A DNA stretch of 64,000 nucleotides, from contig DF239310.1 in NCBI GenBank assembly GCA_000507305.1, positions 62,001 through 126,000 on the forward strand, written 5' to 3'. The notes below the pieces were generated by a model, which saw only the letters and a list, made by a program, of their open reading frames with translations, was not told where the DNA came from and searched no databases. The translations under genes and the position numbers were made by a program. Below, in pieces: positions 24,052-37,060 of this stretch. This DNA comes from Breviolum minutum Mf 1.05b.01. Lineage: Eukaryota; Sar; Dinophyceae; Suessiales; Symbiodiniaceae. Position 1 is the first letter of the stretch. The number at the start of each line of letters is the position of its first letter.

Positions 24052-25322
24052 AGTTTCATAGAAATGGTCCAAGGCCAAACACCACCCCCCAATGGTCCAT
24101 TACTAAGCCATCGCACTGCCTCTTTTCCAGGTCCTCCGATCCGAGGAGAACACCAACCCGTGGTAAAAGGGGTGGAGATCCACCATAAAAAATGCAATTG
24201 GATCCAACTGGTATATATACAGATACATATACGTACATTGTCCGCAAAAATGGCCTGAATGGTGTAGGAAGTTACAGTACATCATGCATGCATCTGATGG
24301 GAAAAGGTTTTGCAAATGAATCAGTAAAGTTCAGTAAAGCACTAACCCCAAGATCATGCATGTTTTTCATTCATAGACCAAGCGCTCAAGCTTATCAGCT
24401 ATCCTGCCTTGATACGGCTCCGTTTTATCCCATCATCACCAATTGGAAAACCAGGAGGAAGCCGCCCTCCCACCACCAAGAAAGAACCTAAAGAATCTTC
24501 CCTGGCGAATTGGAAAGTCATCTATACACCCTCCGAAACTCCCTCCCTCCCACACCTTCAAGGCTTACCAGGGTCCCTGTGAGACGGTCGACAGGGTGGG
24601 TACATGAGAGTTGTGCTCATCTCCACTGGGTGAAAAAAGTGAGTGTTATATGAAATGTATCAAAGATCAATCAGAATCCTGGGAACAAAGAATTTCACTA
24701 TGTGTACATTGTACTAGCACATGCCAATAAGAAAACTAACTGTTTTTTTCTCGCAAAAGATTCCTTTCTGGGAGGTTTGTCACAAAATGGTCGTGGCTCC
24801 AGAACAACATTTTGTAGCTCCAGAACAACCTTCTGTAGGAATCCCTCTTATGATCTATGCTAGTTCTTGAAAAGTGATAGCCAACCTCGTCTGCATCATC
24901 ATTGAATGGTTTGGTCACGACGACACATGTGATACGAACAGAGACTCTCCGGTAGTCTAACATAGTCAAGGGAAAACCGGCCATGTAACATACAGTCAGT
25001 ACCTCAAACCCATTGATGACCCTCATTTCCGTTTGGAAAAAAATGCTTTGGTGGGTTCAAATCCACAAAAATAAAAAACTGTAACAAACTCCACTATAAC
25101 AAAAATGACGCAGACCTAAGAATCCAAGCCCATTCCTAGAATAGGCTTGGGGGGTTCCAATCCCATCCCCAGAGGATTGGATGTAATCCCAAGACGTGCC
25201 TAGATTCTGAATCGTGCAGGTTTTTATGAATTTCCTATTCCCAATTGGATTCCCATGGGACTGGCATATTTACCTACACTTAGCATAAAAAAATATAAAA
25301 TGAAGCCATCCATGTACTTGGA

Positions 25323-25435
25323 TGTCTCAGGAAGTGAGTAAATGGTTAGTAAAATGGGTGACTATCCTACTTATAAATGGGATATATTGGGATTTTTTCC
25401 CCATTTACTAACCATTGATCCTAACTTCCTGGGAC
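25323..25435. repeat. Inverted repeat with ~35-bp arms
   Basis: GAGTAAATGGTTAGTAAAAT with flanks opposes CCCATTTACTAACCATTGAT with flanks. The ends read GTCTCAGGAAGT and ACTTCCTGGGAC. Confidence 0.75.
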
Positions 25436-25628
25436 ATGCATGTAGGCAAAAAGAGTTCCAGTCCCATGGGTCCCATCCGCCCAAGGGGCCTATGGGGCCC
25501 ATTGGATCCGCTGGCCTCGAGGAGCTCCCAAAAAGTCTCGAAAGTTCTCTCGAACGCCCTGGTGGTTTTCAGTCGGGGGTCCCTTACGAAATCCATGGGA
25601 AATCCTGGTTGGTTAATAGGGATCTTTA

Positions 25629-25726
25629 CCTGGAACACCTTTTTGGGGGTGCTAAATGAATGGTAAGGGGGTGCCCATTAACCACCCCGAAACGGGTCAT
25701 ATTGGCACCTCTTAGGTGGTGCTGGT
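25629..25726 (+). repeat. Left arm of a 1.34-kb inverted-repeat pair
   Basis: This arm begins CCTGGAACACCTTTTTGGGG and ends near CTTAGGTGGTGCTGGT. Its reverse complement is at 26872-26967. Confidence 0.88.
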
Positions 25727-26065
25727 ATAATGGTGTATCATCCCATCCCCCTGTGAATTCAGCTGTGCACTGGTTGCTCCCCTATTTCATAATGAAAAAA
25801 CTTCTGGGGGTACAGGTCACCCCCTGTAAACAACCTCTACAGACTCTACAGATTTGAGGTGCACATGTTTTTTTTTGTGTTGACACCATTTTCTCTATAG
25901 AATAGTGGCCCATGAGTGCATAATCCCCAACCCTAAGCAACCAGCTTTTGTTCATTGCTCACTTTGAAAAAACAAAAGAACACGTTTGCACTATGACTCA
26001 TGGCACAGATGCAATCAAACGAGAAAAAACCTATGAACATAAATATTCATAACAAATCTTAACAC

Positions 26066-26105
26066 ACAAACAAACAAAGAAACAAACAAGCAAACAAACA
26101 AACAA
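26066..26105 (+). repeat. CAAA simple repeat
   Basis: Imperfect CAAA units. Confidence 0.85.
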
Positions 26106-26736
26106 CGCTAAGCAACATGAAGTCGAACCCCGGCGCAACAAAAATGGATGCTGCAGAGAAGTATTAGAACCGCCTTCCACCGCACAGCAGTACTAAACCC
26201 AGTCTATCCCAACAAGTCAATGGATGAGCACTTTTTGCTCGCGATCATCCCATTTGAATCCAAAACAAGTGTCATTGATATCGTTACTTCTTTCATTAAC
26301 CTTAACTAAGTTTGCTATAAGGTACTTATATAAATCATAAATTCAACTGACATAAATGGCAAACATCATATCTGGGCTGACATCATGGAAAATCCCCAAG
26401 GTCCTCAAAAAAAAACATGAACCATCCCACGTCGTGAGAAAATATGGCCATCAACACACCTTGAACCTTGATATCCAGCCACCATGGAGATTCGGGAATC
26501 CTGATTTTTTCTTTTGAAATTCAAAATTAGTACAGTACACCACCTGAAAATTGTGAATGTACACCCAAACAATTTCCCCTTGTCACATGCTTCAATGATC
26601 CATTTTCATATACATGTCAGAAACTTTGCCATATATTCGGAATACATCACAATATTTCAGCTTGACATTGCCATAATTTGGGTGGAAATACATGACCTTT
26701 CTCAGTTTCTCCGTGAAGCATTCTATGTTTGGAAAC

Positions 26737-26838
26737 CGCCTGGGGGTAGTTCCTTAATTCCTCAGCTCCCTATCATGAAGGGATTCGAATGAATTTTTAG
26801 ATACCCCATAGCTCCCGGGCTTCCAAGCACCAGATAGC
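26737..26838. repeat. Dispersed repeat L, copy 2
   Basis: CCTGGGGGTAGTTCCTTAATTC and CTTCCAAGCACCAGATAG match the copy at 11719. Confidence 0.6.
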
Positions 26839-26871
26839 TTTATCAGGACTGGTGACATTCAAAACTCTCCC

Positions 26872-26967
26872 ACCAGCACCACCTAAGAGGTGCCAATGTG
26901 ACCCGTTTCGGGGTGGTTCATGGGCACCCCTTACCATTCATTTAGCACCCTGAAAAGGTGTTCCAGG
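26872..26967 (-). repeat. Right arm of a 1.34-kb inverted-repeat pair
   Basis: This arm begins ACCAGCACCACCTAAGAGG and ends AAAAGGTGTTCCAGG. It differs from the left arm by only a few bases. Confidence 0.88.
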
Positions 26968-27180
26968 CATATCAGGTCTTGGATATGTCACATCATTGAT
27001 TCATCCATGAAAAAACCTGTTGAAATTCAATTCCATGGAAAATCTGTTTGGATACCTTCCGTGCGCAGCGCCCGTGAGATTCCTCTAACAAAACCTCCCA
27101 CTGGGCCCACACCTTCCAAGTTTTCTTTCGGCTCTGAGGACGATCTGCCTTGGAGAACAAAAGATGACGTTTGTTGTTAT

Positions 27181-27266
27181 ATAAATAAATATATATATAC
27201 ATATAAATGTTTTTGAAATATATATATATATATGTATATATATATATGTATATATGTGTTTTTGAT
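27181..27266 (+). repeat. TA-rich microsatellite
   Basis: Several TA runs broken by GT steps. Similar short TA runs occur at about 110, 2860, 4880, 7622, 8907, 10392, 11935, 12540, 27530, 39288, 45198, 59711, 60640 and 61472. Confidence 0.9.
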
Positions 27267-27375
27267 ATGTATAAATACAAATATTAATTAAATATATATA
27301 AATGTGTGTGTACGGGATAGCCTATTTATCACTAACTAAATATATGTATGTAAATAAAAAGGATATTGGAAAGCA

Positions 27376-27485
27376 CTTAAGGATCCAGGTGTGTCTGCAG
27401 AAAGGGATTAACCTTACAATCCTATTGTGAGGATGACATTGAGACCATCAATCCTACTCTAGGGGAGGGGTTTGGATTCTTAGGG
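27376..27485. repeat. Family F element
   Basis: CTTAAGGATCCAGGTGTG opposes TTTGGATTCTTAGGG. No clear duplication. Confidence 0.8.
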
Positions 27486-28209
27486 ATATAAGGATATATT
27501 TGTGTGTATATTACATATATAAATTACAAATGTATATATATATATATATCTCCGCTCTTCCCTAAATAAAAACATTTAAAAACATGTTCAGTGCCGACAT
27601 GCCGAATCACCCTTTTTAAAACCAGGTTGCATTTTATATCTAAAAAAGAGTTTTAAGGCTTCGTTCTCATTCCTTTTGCAAAAAAAGAAACCTTTGATTT
27701 GGGATTCCCCACAAATTTGAGCCAAGCCAAAAACACCAACCAATCAAAGAAATTTTCTGCGTTTGAAAAACAACAAAACATTTCAAGTCCAGAGCTTCCA
27801 AAATATTCCTAGATTTTTCCCATATCTCAATATGTGATGGGTCATCTGAACTAGATTCCTTCATTCCTTACAAGGCAAAAACAACATGAGTTCAATTTGT
27901 CCATAGAGTTGACGTGTGTAGGTTTATCCTCCCAAAACCTGAGGGTTCCAACACCAAAGGACTATAATCCAATGTTTTTTGCTGATATCCAATCTTGCTA
28001 GCAAGGATGATGACATGAAATTGCGAAGTGCTAAGAAAAAACACCCAGGTGCTATAATTTGCCCACATCTCAATACTTGTTCATTTGAGTTGTTGATTTG
28101 ACATCCGAGGGTAATCCCACAGAACTGTCCCTTTCAAAGGGAAAATGTCACAAATTCAGGCCAACTGGTTGCTACAACATGGAGATAGAAACCCGTTTGT
28201 TTTTTTTGG

Positions 28210-28347
28210 TTTTAGTGAAGGTGGTAGGTGGCAAAATCAAACACCTTACAAGGCATGATGTACCTATCTACATAAACCTGGCATATAGTACAAGCTGATT
28301 ATTCTGCCAGATAGATGATGATATGCTACCTACCACCTTTACCAAAC
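28210..28347. repeat. Element P, diverged relative
   Basis: GTGAAGGTGGTAGGTGGCA opposes TGCTACCTACCACCTTTACC. Confidence 0.72.
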
Positions 28348-28389
28348 CTTAAAATTAAAAATAAAAACACAGTCCAAAGTTGGGTCCAA

Positions 28390-28555
28390 GAGACTTCTTC
28401 AGGCATCGTCACAAGTCACTCCTGGTAGAGTTGCGATATGTCAAACATTACTCGCAAGTCATCGTTGGAATTATCATTAACGAATCTGCCGCCTTTGATA
28501 GTGTATTGAAGGCTTATCAAACTGCAGTGGTTTGTGTTATTCAAATCCTATAGGA
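28390..28555 (+). CDS. Possible exon, unknown protein
   Basis: A frame without ATG reads LVELRYVKHYSQVIVGIIIN then SAAFDSVLKAYQTAVVCVIQ and runs to the edge of a family C element. A second plus-strand frame is also open, so strand and frame are uncertain. Confidence 0.2.
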
Positions 28556-28642
28556 TCCATGGGACCGGCATATTTACCAACATGAAAACCATAGAAATCA
28601 ACCATTAATGTAGGTAAATATACCATCCATGGATCCTATGGG
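28546..28642. repeat. Family C palindromic element
   Basis: CCTATAGGATCCATGGG opposes CATCCATGGATCCTATGGG. Confidence 0.88.
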
Positions 28643-29070
28643 AATGGTCCAACTTAAAAAACTTTGGCCGCCATATCTTGCAAACAACCCACCAACAGCA
28701 GGATGGTTGGGAACACAGTTGCCGGACTGTTGCTATTACAACAAGCGGCACGGCACGTGACAAAAGTGGGTAGCTCAACTAGGGGACCACCAAAATGGAT
28801 GATTAATGGTGACAAAACCCGTATGTAAATATAAAAATGAATATCTATGTACATATATAAACATATGGAAATAAAAGAATATGATACCAGTTCCTTTGCT
28901 AACCTCAGAAGCCTGGAACCCCTTTGATATATGTATTCTAATACTGACACTGCTAAGTCTTCTTTGACAATTCGACCAGGGATGAATGTGGGAAATCTCA
29001 ACAAACATCTTTTCGTCAGTCTGGACTTGTTTCCTGGTTCCCTCAAAATGAAGAAACATAACGTAATGAA

Positions 29071-29168
29071 CTAGTTGGTGGTTTCAACCCATTTGAAAAA
29101 TATTAGTCAAGATGGGAATCTTCCCCAAATAGGGATGAAAATAAAAAATATTTGAAACCACCATATAG
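29071..29168. repeat. Family B MITE-like element
   Basis: CTAGTTGGTGGTTTCAACCC opposes TTTGAAACCACCATATAG. Perfect 4-bp duplication TGAA. Confidence 0.88.
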
Positions 29169-29430
29169 TGAAATTATAACAAAAATCACCCCCCAAAGAA
29201 ATGACCTTTAGCTCCGAAAGCCCTTCACCTAGCAACTGTCACCCGGATGTTTGAACAGGATTTCTGTTGATTTATTCGCATAATTCAGAATTTCATATTC
29301 AAATCAACGGGATATTTCACTATCACCAAATACTTTGAATTATGTATTCTTCCTGTCGTTGTTGTTGTCGTCCTTGTTTGTATAAAATCATCGCGCTATT
29401 CCACTACCACCAAATACTTCAACTTCTTAC

Positions 29431-29524
29431 CCGTATGCTCCATGTATGGAATATTTACCTACTAGTACATTTGGCTAAAAATTATGGCAAAAGTGCGTAC
29501 AGTAAGTATCCCATACACGGAGCG
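29431..29524. repeat. Family C variant with GCTCC/GGAGC ends
   Basis: CCGTATGCTCCATGTATGG opposes CCCATACACGGAGCG. Confidence 0.65.
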
Positions 29525-29772
29525 TTTGGGTTACAGGCCGCGCCTCTTAAAGGATTTCTTGCGACGGCGACATGATGCCGCGCCAGCAGCACGGTTTTTT
29601 TGCGTGCCTCGGTGTCTGCAAATGGCAAGCAAACGAATTGCCACGATGGTAAGATTTTTTTCTGACTTAAAAAATGGGAAATTTCACAAATAAGCTAAAT
29701 CATAAGTTTCATGGAAAGCGAAAGCAACAGCTCTTGACAGGAGAATACAACCACATAATTTTGTATCACACA

Positions 29773-29872
29773 CCCATAAATAAGATCCATGGTACTGGCA
29801 TATTCTACTTAGATTTACCAAAACATAATCAACCAAATGTATGCGAATATACCATAATTGGATCCTATTTGG
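29773..29872. repeat. Family C palindromic element, diverged
   Basis: AAGATCCATGGTACTGGC opposes TACCATAATTGGATCCTAT. Confidence 0.7.
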
Positions 29873-30039
29873 AAAGGATGATGTACCTATTTTGATGTGG
29901 ATCTTCTTTGGTCCGACACTTATTTGATGTCGGTTTTTATTCGCTTTTTAAGGTATCTTCGTATGCCTACATATCGCAGACATCCAAGGATCCCATGGTT
30001 AACTTCCGACTCACAATAGTCCCTATAGGGATCCTGGCT

Positions 30040-30138
30040 CACTGTAACTGAGAATGGTTTCATGGAACCCAAATGTCCTATGCGTTTCGAAGGTGATTGG
30101 ACACCCTTAATCATCTTTTGAGAAGATGACTGGATTCC
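30040..30138. repeat. Family J-like, diverged
   Basis: The GGTGATTGGACACCC block and the GACTGGATTCCC end match the other copies. Confidence 0.6.
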
Positions 30139-31289
30139 CAGCATTGTACATCAACAAATATTATATTGTAGTGTTTCACTAACATGAATATATAAACCTG
30201 AAGCATTTGGCAGGTTTTGTCTATCTAACAAACCCACCGTTTGAGAGATGACTCCCTCCTCAGTTATCGTGGCAATCAGTCGTGAGGGAAAACGTTTGAG
30301 CAAAAAACAACAAATGATCCATGGAACAAAAGCGTGTACCAATTTTACTTCGCTTTAGCAAGAACTACATGGAGATGAGTATAGCAAATGTAGGCAATCA
30401 AATCCAGTTCTATGGAGCAGCGTTTGTGGTTGCTTCCTATTGTGTAAAAATCACCAATGGATAGATGTGGGTGAACATACGCAAATGATACATTTACTAC
30501 CCTTCAACTGCTGATCTTTTATCTTTAAAAATTGGCAATACATCTCTCCGTTGCTATGTGATACCACCTGGAAAAAAGATGCCGATACCGCTTCCCAATG
30601 GTTCCACGACTCCCTGGAAAGCAAGCCACTCAGATCGATTTCGGTCCACCGTTTCGTGGCGATTTCCATCAAACAGACTACTATTCTAGTGTTTGAGCCA
30701 AATTCGGACATCTTGGTGCTTGAGCAATGCAAAAAGAGACAATCTACTGTACAAATATACTTTGATTACTCGAAGGAGAGGGTTCCACAATGGGTCATAA
30801 ACTCTATAGATAAAGGGTAGATGTTTAGTAGAAATAGAAAGGAAACAACTATAACAACTTGTTGACCTTCTTAGCTGTCTGCAAGTTTCAAACGAGTTTT
30901 GTTTGAGTTGAAGCAGAAATGTGTCAAAGCATGGGGAGGGATATCAAGATCCAAAGACATGCCCCTCTGACGGGTGAACTACAAAGGCATCCACAATATC
31001 TTGCTGGTGATCATGAATTTGCTCAGGGGTTGCCAGTCTAAGTCTGGTGTAAAAGTTTGTTGATGGCAGTCCAATCTGGATCATCACCAACCTTTGGATA
31101 TATCAAAGCAGGTCGTAAATAGTCCAAAAAATGCTTGCCAATCTTAACTGGTCCAACCAGGAAAACATCAAAACTTTGAATCAACGGCCGAAACCACCCA
31201 GCGGGCTCAGCTCATGACCTTTTCTTCTAAAATTCTGCGCAAGAGTTCGAATCGATTTCAACCCGCAAGCAATGAAAATAATAGATATC

Positions 31290-31390
31290 CTATAGTGGGT
31301 GGTTTCAACCCATCTGCAAAAATATTAGTCAAACTGGATAATTTCCCCAGGTAGGGATGAACATAACAAATATTTGAAACCACCACCTAG
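31290..31390. repeat. Family B MITE-like element
   Basis: GTGGTTTCAACCC opposes TTTGAAACCACCACCTAG. Perfect 4-bp duplication TATC. Confidence 0.85.
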
Positions 31391-31407
31391 TATCAAATGT
31401 AGTCAAA

Positions 31408-31514
31408 TACACCCCAAAAGTTTAACATAGCCCCCTGAGGACCACTTAAAAAAAAGGGAAGTAATTTTCCAAGCACCATTTTTCAGGGGCGAACTGTTTA
31501 ACTTCATGAGTGTA
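31408..31514. repeat. Family H element
   Basis: TACACCCCAAAAGTTTAACA opposes TGTTTAACTTCATGAGTGTA. Confidence 0.82.
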
Positions 31515-32413
31515 TCCTAGTGTATCAATCTGTCAGGGAAAGGGAATCCTGACAAATTCTCACGGCCGTAAGCCAGGATACATCAGCAAATTGCCCAAAT
31601 TACCTTGGTGGGCAGAACTCTTTGGAAAACAACATCAGGTCTTGAAACAAACAAATCAAAAGCTTGTTCATGTTTTGGATGCCACTTTTTGACGGCAGCG
31701 ATCATGATTTTCTTTTGATATTCCAACAAATGATAGCTGCTCATGGTTCAGAAACCCACCGAGCACAACTTAAAGTTGTTGTAGGATCATTCCATTTACT
31801 TTCCACTACAGTATTGACATCAAGTTTTTAATACATCCTACAGGTGTTACATTATATTGCTTGGTATATATATATATATAAATATACTTGAATATCTTGG
31901 ATACATGCAAGCAAGATCCCTCAATCTTATACCTCCCTGTTTATGAAATGACATCGTTTCGTTTCTCTTTTGGCACGCATTCTCAGCTATCAAAACTCCA
32001 GCACTTCGGAAACCTCCCAAATCCCCTTAACACTCCGCCCCCCCCCTATGAAAGCCACCGGAATTTGTGTTTTTCCTCTCGTGGACGTCAAAGGAATTTC
32101 CCTGGAATGTTGCTCTATTCTTTTATCAAACGGGTTGGTGTATTATCCATCCATCCATGTGACAAACAACAAACTCTCTGACCTCCAAAAAAAGCAAGCC
32201 GCTGCTAGTTTGGTGTTATTTTCACGCACCCATTTTGAAATCAATATGTTGATCAACGTGGATCATGTTCCCATTTTTTGTGGAAAAAGTGCGCAATCCT
32301 GAAGGGTCGGGTAGTCTAATCCCCCTGAAAAGCCGGTCACTCACATCTATAGTCATGCCTTGTTGAGACGGTCATTGTCAAGTGAGCAAAATTGCTGGTG
32401 ACATGAAAGCTTG

Positions 32414-32509
32414 TGTTGATGGAAGACATCCTGCGCCACCTGGGATGTATAAAACCCTGCAAATGATGGGATAAACTAGCAACTGGTGCAGGATTTCTTC
32501 CATCAACAG
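32414..32509. repeat. Family A MITE-like element
   Basis: Arms TGTTGATGGAAG and CTTCCATCAACAG enclose the internal TGTATAAAACCCTG block typical of the family. Confidence 0.85.
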
Positions 32510-33127
32510 TATGAAGGCACCAATTCGCTGTAAAGGCAAACAAACAATAATTCAAAAGTCGAACTACGAAGAAAAAACTGAATCAGCCATTCCATTGGAG
32601 ACACTTCCGCAAACCCGTTAAAACCTAAACCGGTTGTTTATTTTCCGTCGGCAACAAAGTGCCAATCTGCCATGAAACATGACGTCATGACGTGTTTTTG
32701 ACAGATTGTTTGCATCCTCTTGATGCTAAGTTACCAGTCACATGCACCGCCAAGTGCCATGGTGTGCTCTTGTGAAATTCTTTTCCTTGGTGGTGTCTTT
32801 GCGGTGTGCTGCCAACTGAAAATGAAAAAAACACAATCTAATTATCCAATGTTTGTTTAAAAGAATAAACGCATGATGTAAACAAATGTAGATTCACTAT
32901 ATAGATCATATATATGAAATATATGCACAAAGACCAATAAAACAACAAAACACATTCAATCGTAGGTACATACACAGCTTCATTGACTCCCCCCTAGCCC
33001 TAATGAATTTCCTGCCCTTTGGGCCCAGCTTCGGGAAGCAAAATGCCGTGCACGCATATACATGCCCACAAAGCACACAGTCATCAAAGCATATCCTGCG
33101 AATGGTGGCGAAAATGATAGTGATTGT

Positions 33128-33229
33128 CTGGTTGGTGGTTTCAACCCATTTGAAAAATAATAATTAGTCAAAATGGGAATCTTCCCCAAATAGGGGTGAA
33201 AATAACAAATATTTGAAACCACCATCTAG
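33128..33229. repeat. Family B MITE-like element
   Basis: CTGGTTGGTGGTTTCAACCC opposes TTTGAAACCACCATCTAG. Perfect 4-bp duplication TTGT. Confidence 0.88.
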
Positions 33230-35806
33230 TTGTGATGATCAACCTTCCAAATAGCTTCCCCATCTCATAGGAACATTCAAATGACTCCCAGCTCCAAATC
33301 ATTCCTGAAAAATAACATGCTCTAGTGTATAGTCTACCAAAAAACATATGGGTCTCACACATTCAAGTCTTTGCAAGTAATCGTCCAATTTGGCTCACCA
33401 ATGTGAATGTGTGGTTTCGGTCTTGGTACTTTTTCGCATCCGGACCACTAAGAAAAACAAAGAAACGCATGCATTGTTACAGAACATGTGAAATAAGTCC
33501 TTTTTCATATCTTTTAAAACCCTACCACCTCCAACTATGATTTTTCTGCGTGTAGTTTCTGATACATATTTTCAGCGGTTTCTGTGCACAATGAGAGTTT
33601 TCTACCAACCTGAAGTGATTTGTTTTAAAGTCACCCCCAGAATCTTTGCACCTCAGCACCGATCTATGTCTCCTACTTCCTCCAAAGAAAAACAAACCAT
33701 CCGCTCAAATTCTGCAAAGTTTTAAACCGAAACTTGTGAATGTCTCCTGTTGGAAGTGAGTTTTTTTCTGCTTAGCAGCCGAGGTGTGGTTTTGGGATGG
33801 ATTTGGTATTTTTGCCAATTTTCGAACACGTCCTGACTTCCGTGCCGGAACATCTCAGTTTTTGGGAAGAGTAGACCTTCCTCCGGGAAACTACAAACCG
33901 TCTGAAGTAATACCAGTGTTTGGTTGGTGGTTTACTAAGGCATATCCCCACGTGATTCACGTCCATTTCACAGGAATCATTCCTATAAGATATGCTATAT
34001 TAAGCAACATTAAACACCCAACAAACAGTGTATTCCCATCATTACAAGCACCTTTTTGATCCGCCCAACATGATCATATTTCACCTATTGTGGTTGGAGA
34101 TTCTTAATGGCTAGTCAACCTACCCCCGACTAACCTAATCCCCCTCAGAAACAAAGCCTTATGAAGAGCCGATTAGCAATTGGTTTCTTTTAAGGCTTAA
34201 CAAAACCTTGTTCTGAGGGGGGTGTGGAAATCATCACCAGCAAAACCAAGTCAAAATCATCCCTCAGCTCCTGTTGGTGCCAATCCGGGTATGGAAGGTC
34301 CAACACCTCCGGCAGGGTTGATGATGAACAAAACATGTGGATTGGATCTACTCCCAACCCAGGATGCCAGCGGGGAGTGTAGGTTTAGTTCCAGATCGAC
34401 TACAAAAATATAAGGGCATTCTGGTGGTGACTGGAATCCTGGGTGGGGGGGTAGATCCAAGATGTTGAGTTGTCTTTTCAAACAAACCTTTCCAACATCG
34501 ATCCTGATGAATGGACTTTAAGATATCGGTCACTATTATCTTATCTTCTTTTGATGGCAAAACCTCACTTAGGACCTTCAGCTTCGTCGTTTTAAACACA
34601 GCTGTTGTCTTTTAAATTCTGAAATGATGAAGACCTTGTGCTTCAAGATCACAATCTAGCTTCATATCACAAAAAACATATCTATAGATTGCAATGTTGG
34701 CTTCAATCTCCGTGCCGGTCTCCATCTTGTACCAACCTGGTATTTCTCCATATAATTCTCGAAAAGGGAACAGTTTGTAAGGCAAACAGTTCATTGTTTC
34801 TTGCCAACGGACGGAGCTAGGCAGCTGGGCTAAAAAGGGGCTGGCACCATCTAGTGAAAGCATAACTTGGACTTGCTTGTTTGATGCTTGGAGAAAAAAA
34901 ACAAAAAATACTCTCTCAAGTCATGGTTTGATGGTGATGAATCCAGTTGCACTAAGCAAAAGACAACAAACCAAACAAATCCAAGACAAGTGGAGAAGAT
35001 ATGCCAAAGATGATCCCGGTATGAGTAGTTCAAATTGAGCACTCCAGTAAACTAACATGGCAATGGAAAGTTCCCTTTTTTACGTAGGAAATACATCTTC
35101 AAATGGTCCATGTTTGTTTACTGGAATGTAAGTATCAAACTGCAGGCCCGTTATGGTTTCTGTAAATGTTATTCCAACATCGGGCTTACCGTACCCTAAA
35201 TATAGCGACCCCGTAGATCATAACTCCCTAGATGGTCTATTACCTAGTAGTTACAACTACCTATATACAGTAAATGCTACTGCACAAGGATAATAGTAAG
35301 TTATAGTGAAACATAATCTCTATCACACCAACTAACAGGTAAATGTGTTTGTCAGCTATGTAACAAGTGGATCTTCACAAGATAAATCAATAATCAACAT
35401 CCCAAAAGCAAACACAAGTCTGTGTACCTGCCAAGAGATCCCCAAAGGTACAAAAGTCTTGTGATCCAATGACATGCAGAAAACACCTTTGACCCAACAA
35501 ATTGAGGCTCTCCAACTTTCATGATTTCAAGAGTCAATTTCCAGGTGACACCCACTGGATGACTGGATGTAACAAACATATGCCTGTCAAAAATTGGAGA
35601 TTTTGTTTCCGATTAAAAAAGGTGTTTGGCCACCAAAGCAAACGAATTGACAGCAGCATCTACGGCAATATTGTTTCTGCACCTCATGATTTGTCCATTC
35701 ATGTTTTTCCAATATTTTTCCCACCATATGTACACAACTCAAAATCTGGGTGTTTTTATGTTCCGTTGATCCTGTTAGCACAACACCAGAATGCCCAGAA
35801 TTGCAC

Positions 35807-35901
35807 CTCCCAGAAAAGGTCGTACAGGTTGGCATAGAAGCGCCACATTGGGCGCATTGAGGCCATTGCCCAAGAAACCAAAGGCCACACAGCTGTGATA
35901 C
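35807..35901 (-). CDS. Possible exon, membrane-like segment
   Basis: A frame without ATG runs between gcttcag|GT and GGGAG|GTGCAA and reads as a hydrophobic, Trp-rich segment (AVWPLVSWAMASMRPMWRFY). It could be a transmembrane helix plus loop. The frame also stays open on both sides of the proposed sites. No family is recognised. Confidence 0.3.
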
Positions 35902-36019
35902 CTGAAGCAATGGCCATGACCATGCGCCCCTTTTCTCGAAAAACAACTGGTCAACTTAGCAAGGATAATGTTGTTGATATGGAGAATCTCCCATTCTTAT
36001 TAAGGTTTCGTGTAAGAAC

Positions 36020-36049
36020 AGGTGGTGCAGGATATTCTTCCATCAACAG
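36020..36049. repeat. Family A, half copy
   Basis: A single arm, GTGCAGGATATTCTTCCATC followed by AACAG. Confidence 0.6.
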
Positions 36050-36889
36050 CATGACTACCCCCTTTTCAAAAAGTGTTGTGAAAAACCATTTGGATGATAA
36101 TACTAAGGTACAAGTACGGTCTGTTGCCGCCTGAGGTGGCAAACATAATAACATCAATTTGGAAGTCTTTTTGACCGCCACCACGTGCCCCACACATACG
36201 TCTGCTAGCTTGGTCAACATCCACAAACCTTCGTCCAAACAGCACCGTGATCAAGGATCAAAATAAGCCTCTGGGCAGAAACCGTTTTGTTGTATTCCAT
36301 TTCTAGTGCTTAATAGGGATCCTTACAATGGCTTTTTTTCGTTTAATCCTTAAATAGCTGCCTGCCTATACAGTATAACTCCCTGATATACTAAACAAAC
36401 AGAAAAGGTTTTGGAGAACTGCTTCTATGGAGGTAAAAAATTCTGTGCATCATGTGCGGCTGAGAAGACCGTTTTTCATACCTGCGGGGAAAAAAACACG
36501 GTACAGTTTGATGCAAGTCACCATGATTTATGGCACTTTAGGTGCAAAAAGGTGTCAGCAATAGATTGTTGTTTGAAGTTAGCTAGCCTTCAACAGACTT
36601 TCACGATAAAACAATCAGGGAGCACTTGGCACTTGTGGAGGGATATGTCTCAACAAAATCTCGCTTGAAGATCTGAGATGAAGAAAACATTGAAATGTCT
36701 GCTTCTTAATCGGGATGACTTGTTCCAATCTCACTAAACCTGTGAACTTAATAATCGTCAACAAGAAACACCAGCAATGCTGTGGTAATTTGATCCATGT
36801 ATTTTCTAAAATAGTATTTGGTCAAACTAAATCATTGTATGTATGTTGTAGTTCATGATTGAAAGACACAACACGTAAAATGAACTCAC

Positions 36890-37060
36890 AACGCACCCAC
36901 CCATCATCCATGCGGTATTGTCCAACATTTGCATTCTTATTGACACAAGTTTAATCAATTGGTTCTCTGGAACAAAAAACAAGACCTTTCCTGTATCCCG
37001 TTCCATTGAACCTCGTTGTTCAATCAGGATTTCCATGTATATTGTTTTTATACAGTACAT
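36890..37060 (-). CDS. Possible exon, unknown protein
   Basis: Fifty-seven codons lie between an AG (agaagtag|ATG) and a consensus donor (TGCGTT|GTGAGT), phase 0 at both ends. The text includes GKVLFFVPENQLIKLVSIRM. It lies on the same strand as the COMT gene. No domain is recognised. Confidence 0.28.

Larger units (their letters stand above)
25727..26871. other. Interior between the long inverted arms, no recognisable gene
   Basis: About 1.1 kb of AT-rich sequence holds a CAAA-type simple repeat (26066-26105) and part of dispersed repeat L (26737-26838). No transposase-like frame was seen. Confidence 0.6.

Noticed and set aside
25040-25060. GTGGGTTCAAATCCACA, resembling a tRNA T-arm
   Set aside because: The stem does not pair fully and no acceptor, D or anticodon arms were seen upstream.
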